Below are positions 62,041 through 64,000 of a DNA stretch of 64,000 nucleotides, piece by piece. Origin of the DNA: Tautonia marina (lineage in GTDB: Bacteria > Planctomycetota > Planctomycetia > Isosphaerales > Isosphaeraceae); the NCBI RefSeq assembly GCF_009177065.1, contig NZ_WEZF01000013.1, positions 1 through 64,000 of the forward strand, given 5' to 3'. Below the pieces are notes generated by a model, which made no database searches, was not told where the DNA came from, and saw only the letters and a list, made by a program, of their open reading frames with translations. Positions within the stretch are counted from its first letter, which is position 1. Each line of letters starts with the position of its first letter. Position numbers and translations under genes: made by a program.

Positions 62041-62061
62041 GCCGATGGGTTGGGGGCGTGC

Positions 62062-62511
62062 TCAGGTGCCGACGAACTCGATGTAGAGTCGGCCGTTGGG
62101 GCGATCGACCCAGATGCGGCTGAGCCCCGGGGAGTCGTCGAAGTAGACCTCGGGCAGGGCCTCGATGCGGTCGTGATCCCACCAGGCGGGAAACCCGTAG
62201 CGGGCGCTCATCGGCCGATCCCCGGGCGGGGGCGTTTTGAGCCCCCTGGCGGCGATGAGGCGATTGAGGTAGGCGTTGTCGATCGGCTCCAGGACCCAGG
62301 CGAAGGAGGGGTCCATGCCCCGCGACTCGCCGTAGTAATGCACGATCCTGACGGTTGCCGGCGGCGCGGCGCCGAACAGCCCCTCCAGCGGCTCGATCGC
62401 CTCGTCTCGCGACGGGCCGCACCCGACGCAGGCCAGCACGGCGACCATCGCCCACCGCCCTGCTCTGCCGGCCCGTCGTCCTGATTCGCCCGCGGTGCGC
62501 TGCATGGGCAT
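62062..62511 (-). CDS. Small lipoprotein, unknown
   Basis: 149 aa from ATG 62511 (GGAGGGATCCTC upstream; a second ATG is two codons later). Hydrophobic stretch and lipobox VAVLACVGCGPS give a lipidated Cys at about 32. The mature part TVRIVHYYGESRGMDPSFAWVLEPIDNAYLNRLIAARGL and YGFPAWWDHDRIEALPEVYFDDSPGLSRIWVDRPNGRLYIEFVGT is a compact alpha/beta domain. No family is recognised. It is the last GC-rich gene before the composition change. Confidence 0.82.
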   Translation of the reverse strand: MPMQRTAGESGRRAGRAGRWAMVAVLACVGCGPSRDEAIEPLEGLFGAAPPATVRIVHYYGESRGMDPSFAWVLEPIDNAYLNRLIAARGLKTPPPGDRPMSARYGFPAWWDHDRIEALPEVYFDDSPGLSRIWVDRPNGRLYIEFVGT

Positions 62512-62909
62512 GAGGATCCCTCCTGACGCGGTTGTCGCAACTTCGAACGGTCGTCGGGTGATGGCATCACCCCGATGCTTACGTCTCGAAGTTGGGCAGG
62601 GTTCGGCGACAGGGTGGCTTGAGCGCGGGCGGAACCTCAGAAAAGCCCCCCGGTCGGGTGGCACGGGTGACCTCACCAGTGGGGCCCCCATTGCAGGCAG
62701 AACCAAGGGAGGACACCCGGGTTTGCCCGGCGTTCGGCTCGGGGATGGGCAGAGCCTGGAGACGCTGGACAGGGGACGAAGGCGATCGCGTCGGCAAAGT
62801 GGGCTGAACACTGGTGAGGACACCAGTGCCACCCAGGCCATCATGTGTTGACAACTATGTTCCCACCAGTGCCACCTGCCCGTCTACTTGAACACGCCAC
62901 CAAGCAATG
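62512..62909. other. Gene-free boundary region with hairpin and direct repeats
   Basis: 398 bp where GC-rich sequence gives way to AT-rich sequence at about 62835-62900. It contains a perfect 8-bp inverted repeat CACTGGTG-AGGA-CACCAGTG (62809-62828) and a 13-bp direct repeat CACCAGTGCCACC at 62821-62833 and 62864-62876. A further CACCAGTGG occurs near 62674. No gene is seen. It could be the edge of an inserted element or a dispersed genomic repeat. Confidence 0.55.
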
Positions 62910-64000
62910 TCAACCAGTCAATTTGGACAAATCAATCTTCTTAACCGTCTCGTCATTTTCTTTAAGCAACATCACTCTAATGCACATTCTGAATTTGGGA
63001 TCTTTAAAAACGTAAGAATCGCCTTTTGCTGACCGTTTTATCACTGCTTTTTCCCCTCCAGCAAGCTCGGAAAGCATCCCACTAATATTCAATTTTGTTC
63101 CGCAGGTGGAACTCGGGAATTCTCTTCTCACGATATCCTCTATGTCTTGCAACTTAATTTCATCACCATCCATTTTTCCAAGCGAAAACAATACTTGATT
63201 CCTTCTTCCTACGCGTGTATCTTTGTTATTCATCAAACTCTCTATGACCGAATAATCATGGGAAAGCGAAGAACTTACCCATTGCCGATCAGCTTCTTCT
63301 AGCAAATCCAAATTTATAACATTTCCATTTTTTGCAATAATTCTCGAAAGCTCGAGACAATATTCATGAATTCTTTGGGGTACTCGATCTGTAACCCAGC
63401 TAATATAATGAACAAGCTGATCAAGATCTTGGGAACTAGAGGCTCTAAACTTGAGCTCTCCTATCAAACCCCGCACAATCAAAGCCGACGCCTGATCATA
63501 CGAGAGCCTTGAAACTTCTGGCAATTCATACAGACGATTTGAAATAGTATGCATATTTGGAGTACTAGCAAAATACTCCTTTACCCCGCTTGGCACACCG
63601 ACAATCAACAATTTTACACGATATCTAGAATAGCGCTCATCGTCAAGCAATGTAATTACATTTGCGAGCTCTTTCATCAAACTTTTATCATCGAACACAG
63701 ATTCTAAATTGTCTAAAACAACAAATGCATCTGAATCGTTGGCTTTTCTTCTTGCCAGGGCAAAACAGCGTTCCAAAGGATCTATCTCGGCCAATTGATA
63801 CTCAGCATCGTGACCAAGACCTCCTTCGACACCAGGAACCGATAATGTTGCTGCTTTCGACTCGCGATAAGCAACCTTACGAAAAGGGTCTAAAGTCGCG
63901 ATTATATTTGAAATTTCATTTGTTATTGATCCCATTCTGGACGCATTAGCCAAGTTTGCAGGAAAGTAAACGTAGGCCAATTTAGACATTACACTTTTAT
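62910..64000 (-). CDS. AAA+/ORC1-Cdc6-like ATPase, 5' end outside window, AT-rich
   Basis: At least 359 aa visible; the frame stays open to the window edge and ATG 63989 has no ribosome site. No Walker A motif is present, although VVLDNLESVFDD (Walker B, with DN in place of DE) and a sensor-1-like LLIVGVPSGV are. So the start and P-loop most likely lie beyond 64000. A lid-type region (YDQASALIVRGLIGELKFRA, SWVTDRVPQRIHEYCLELSRII) and a C-terminal winged-helix-like part (LQDIEDIVRREFPSST, GTKLNISGMLSEL, YVFKDPKFRMCIRVMLL) follow. Codon use is AT-rich, unlike all other genes here. Probably part of a transferred defence or mobile module whose partner genes are out of view. Confidence 0.82.
   Translation of the reverse strand, partial: KSVMSKLAYVYFPANLANASRMGSITNEISNIIATLDPFRKVAYRESKAATLSVPGVEGGLGHDAEYQLAEIDPLERCFALARRKANDSDAFVVLDNLESVFDDKSLMKELANVITLLDDERYSRYRVKLLIVGVPSGVKEYFASTPNMHTISNRLYELPEVSRLSYDQASALIVRGLIGELKFRASSSQDLDQLVHYISWVTDRVPQRIHEYCLELSRIIAKNGNVINLDLLEEADRQWVSSSLSHDYSVIESLMNNKDTRVGRRNQVLFSLGKMDGDEIKLQDIEDIVRREFPSSTCGTKLNISGMLSELAGGEKAVIKRSAKGDSYVFKDPKFRMCIRVMLLKENDETVKKIDLSKLTG

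Noticed and set aside
1-64000. tRNA, rRNA or transposase genes
   Set aside because: Scanning by eye for T-loop (GGTTCGA) contexts, rRNA signatures and DDE/tyrosine-recombinase motifs gave no credible candidate; a tRNAscan or Infernal run would be decisive.

Overview
The window looks like a chromosomal segment of a GC-rich planctomycete, probably Isosphaeraceae or a relative. This is judged from gene content, not from a marker gene. It carries a prepilin-like DUF1559 protein behind a small lipoprotein, a CRTAC1/ASPIC-UnbV protein, several Tat-exported Gfo/Idh/MocA oxidoreductases, a PEP-CTERM protein, and many short Ala/Arg/Pro-rich spacers. I saw no rRNA, tRNA, transposase or CRISPR array. 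Starts were moved to the codon with a visible Shine-Dalgarno sequence or the family-typical N-terminus where possible.

Layout. 1-16 kb: a cut-off gene; an unknown protein; a DUF389 membrane protein fused to an eroded diacylglycerol-kinase-like domain; a run of Tat-exported proteins (metallophosphoesterase, two Gfo/Idh/MocA oxidoreductases); a secreted sugar dehydrogenase; a K+/H+ antiporter; an M48 protease divergent from a BlaI-type repressor, with two GACA-NN-TGTC dyads between them; and a membrane protein with a zinc-ribbon-like N-terminus. 15-26 kb: M28 peptidase plus PEP-CTERM protein, a large FAD/Fe-S oxidoreductase, a three-subunit xanthine-dehydrogenase-type enzyme, and glycine oxidase ThiO. 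26-37 kb: an operon of lipoprotein, DUF1559, TPR and CRTAC1 proteins; an FKBP lipoprotein; a PAS-GGDEF cyclase; a large membrane protein whose promoter carries the same BlaI-type dyads; a CYTH protein; a DUF442-like phosphatase; and an FMN-binding protein. 37-47 kb: a molybdopterin oxidoreductase, a secreted beta-helix protein, a glutaredoxin/glycosyltransferase/GT-C run, DinB, a TolB-like propeller, a cobalamin adenosyltransferase and an SDR.

The most notable locus is 47.3-52.6 kb, a compact four-gene cluster on the + strand. The first gene encodes a pseudo-receiver + PAS + coiled-coil protein whose C-terminal ~100 residues look like the KaiC-binding domain of cyanobacterial KaiA. It is followed by clear kaiB and kaiC genes (KaiC keeps both ATPase cores and the T/S/T phosphorylation sites) and a PAS-GAF hybrid histidine kinase. 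This is the full kaiABC order plus a kinase outside cyanobacteria, so it is a candidate three-protein clock or timer with its own signalling output. A promoter, a dyad at the predicted transcription start and a 19-codon upstream ORF precede it.

52.6-64 kb: CbiX-type chelatase, a secreted unknown protein, a CDF metal transporter, an MFS transporter, an NTF2-like protein, a BON-domain protein, a 912-bp gene-free stretch containing an array of GGTGCGC(C) repeats, a large beta-propeller/phosphoesterase protein and a lipoprotein. From about 62.85 kb to the right edge base composition drops sharply to AT-rich. This part holds the 3' portion of an AAA+/ORC-like ATPase gene, the start of a likely acquired island that continues beyond the window.
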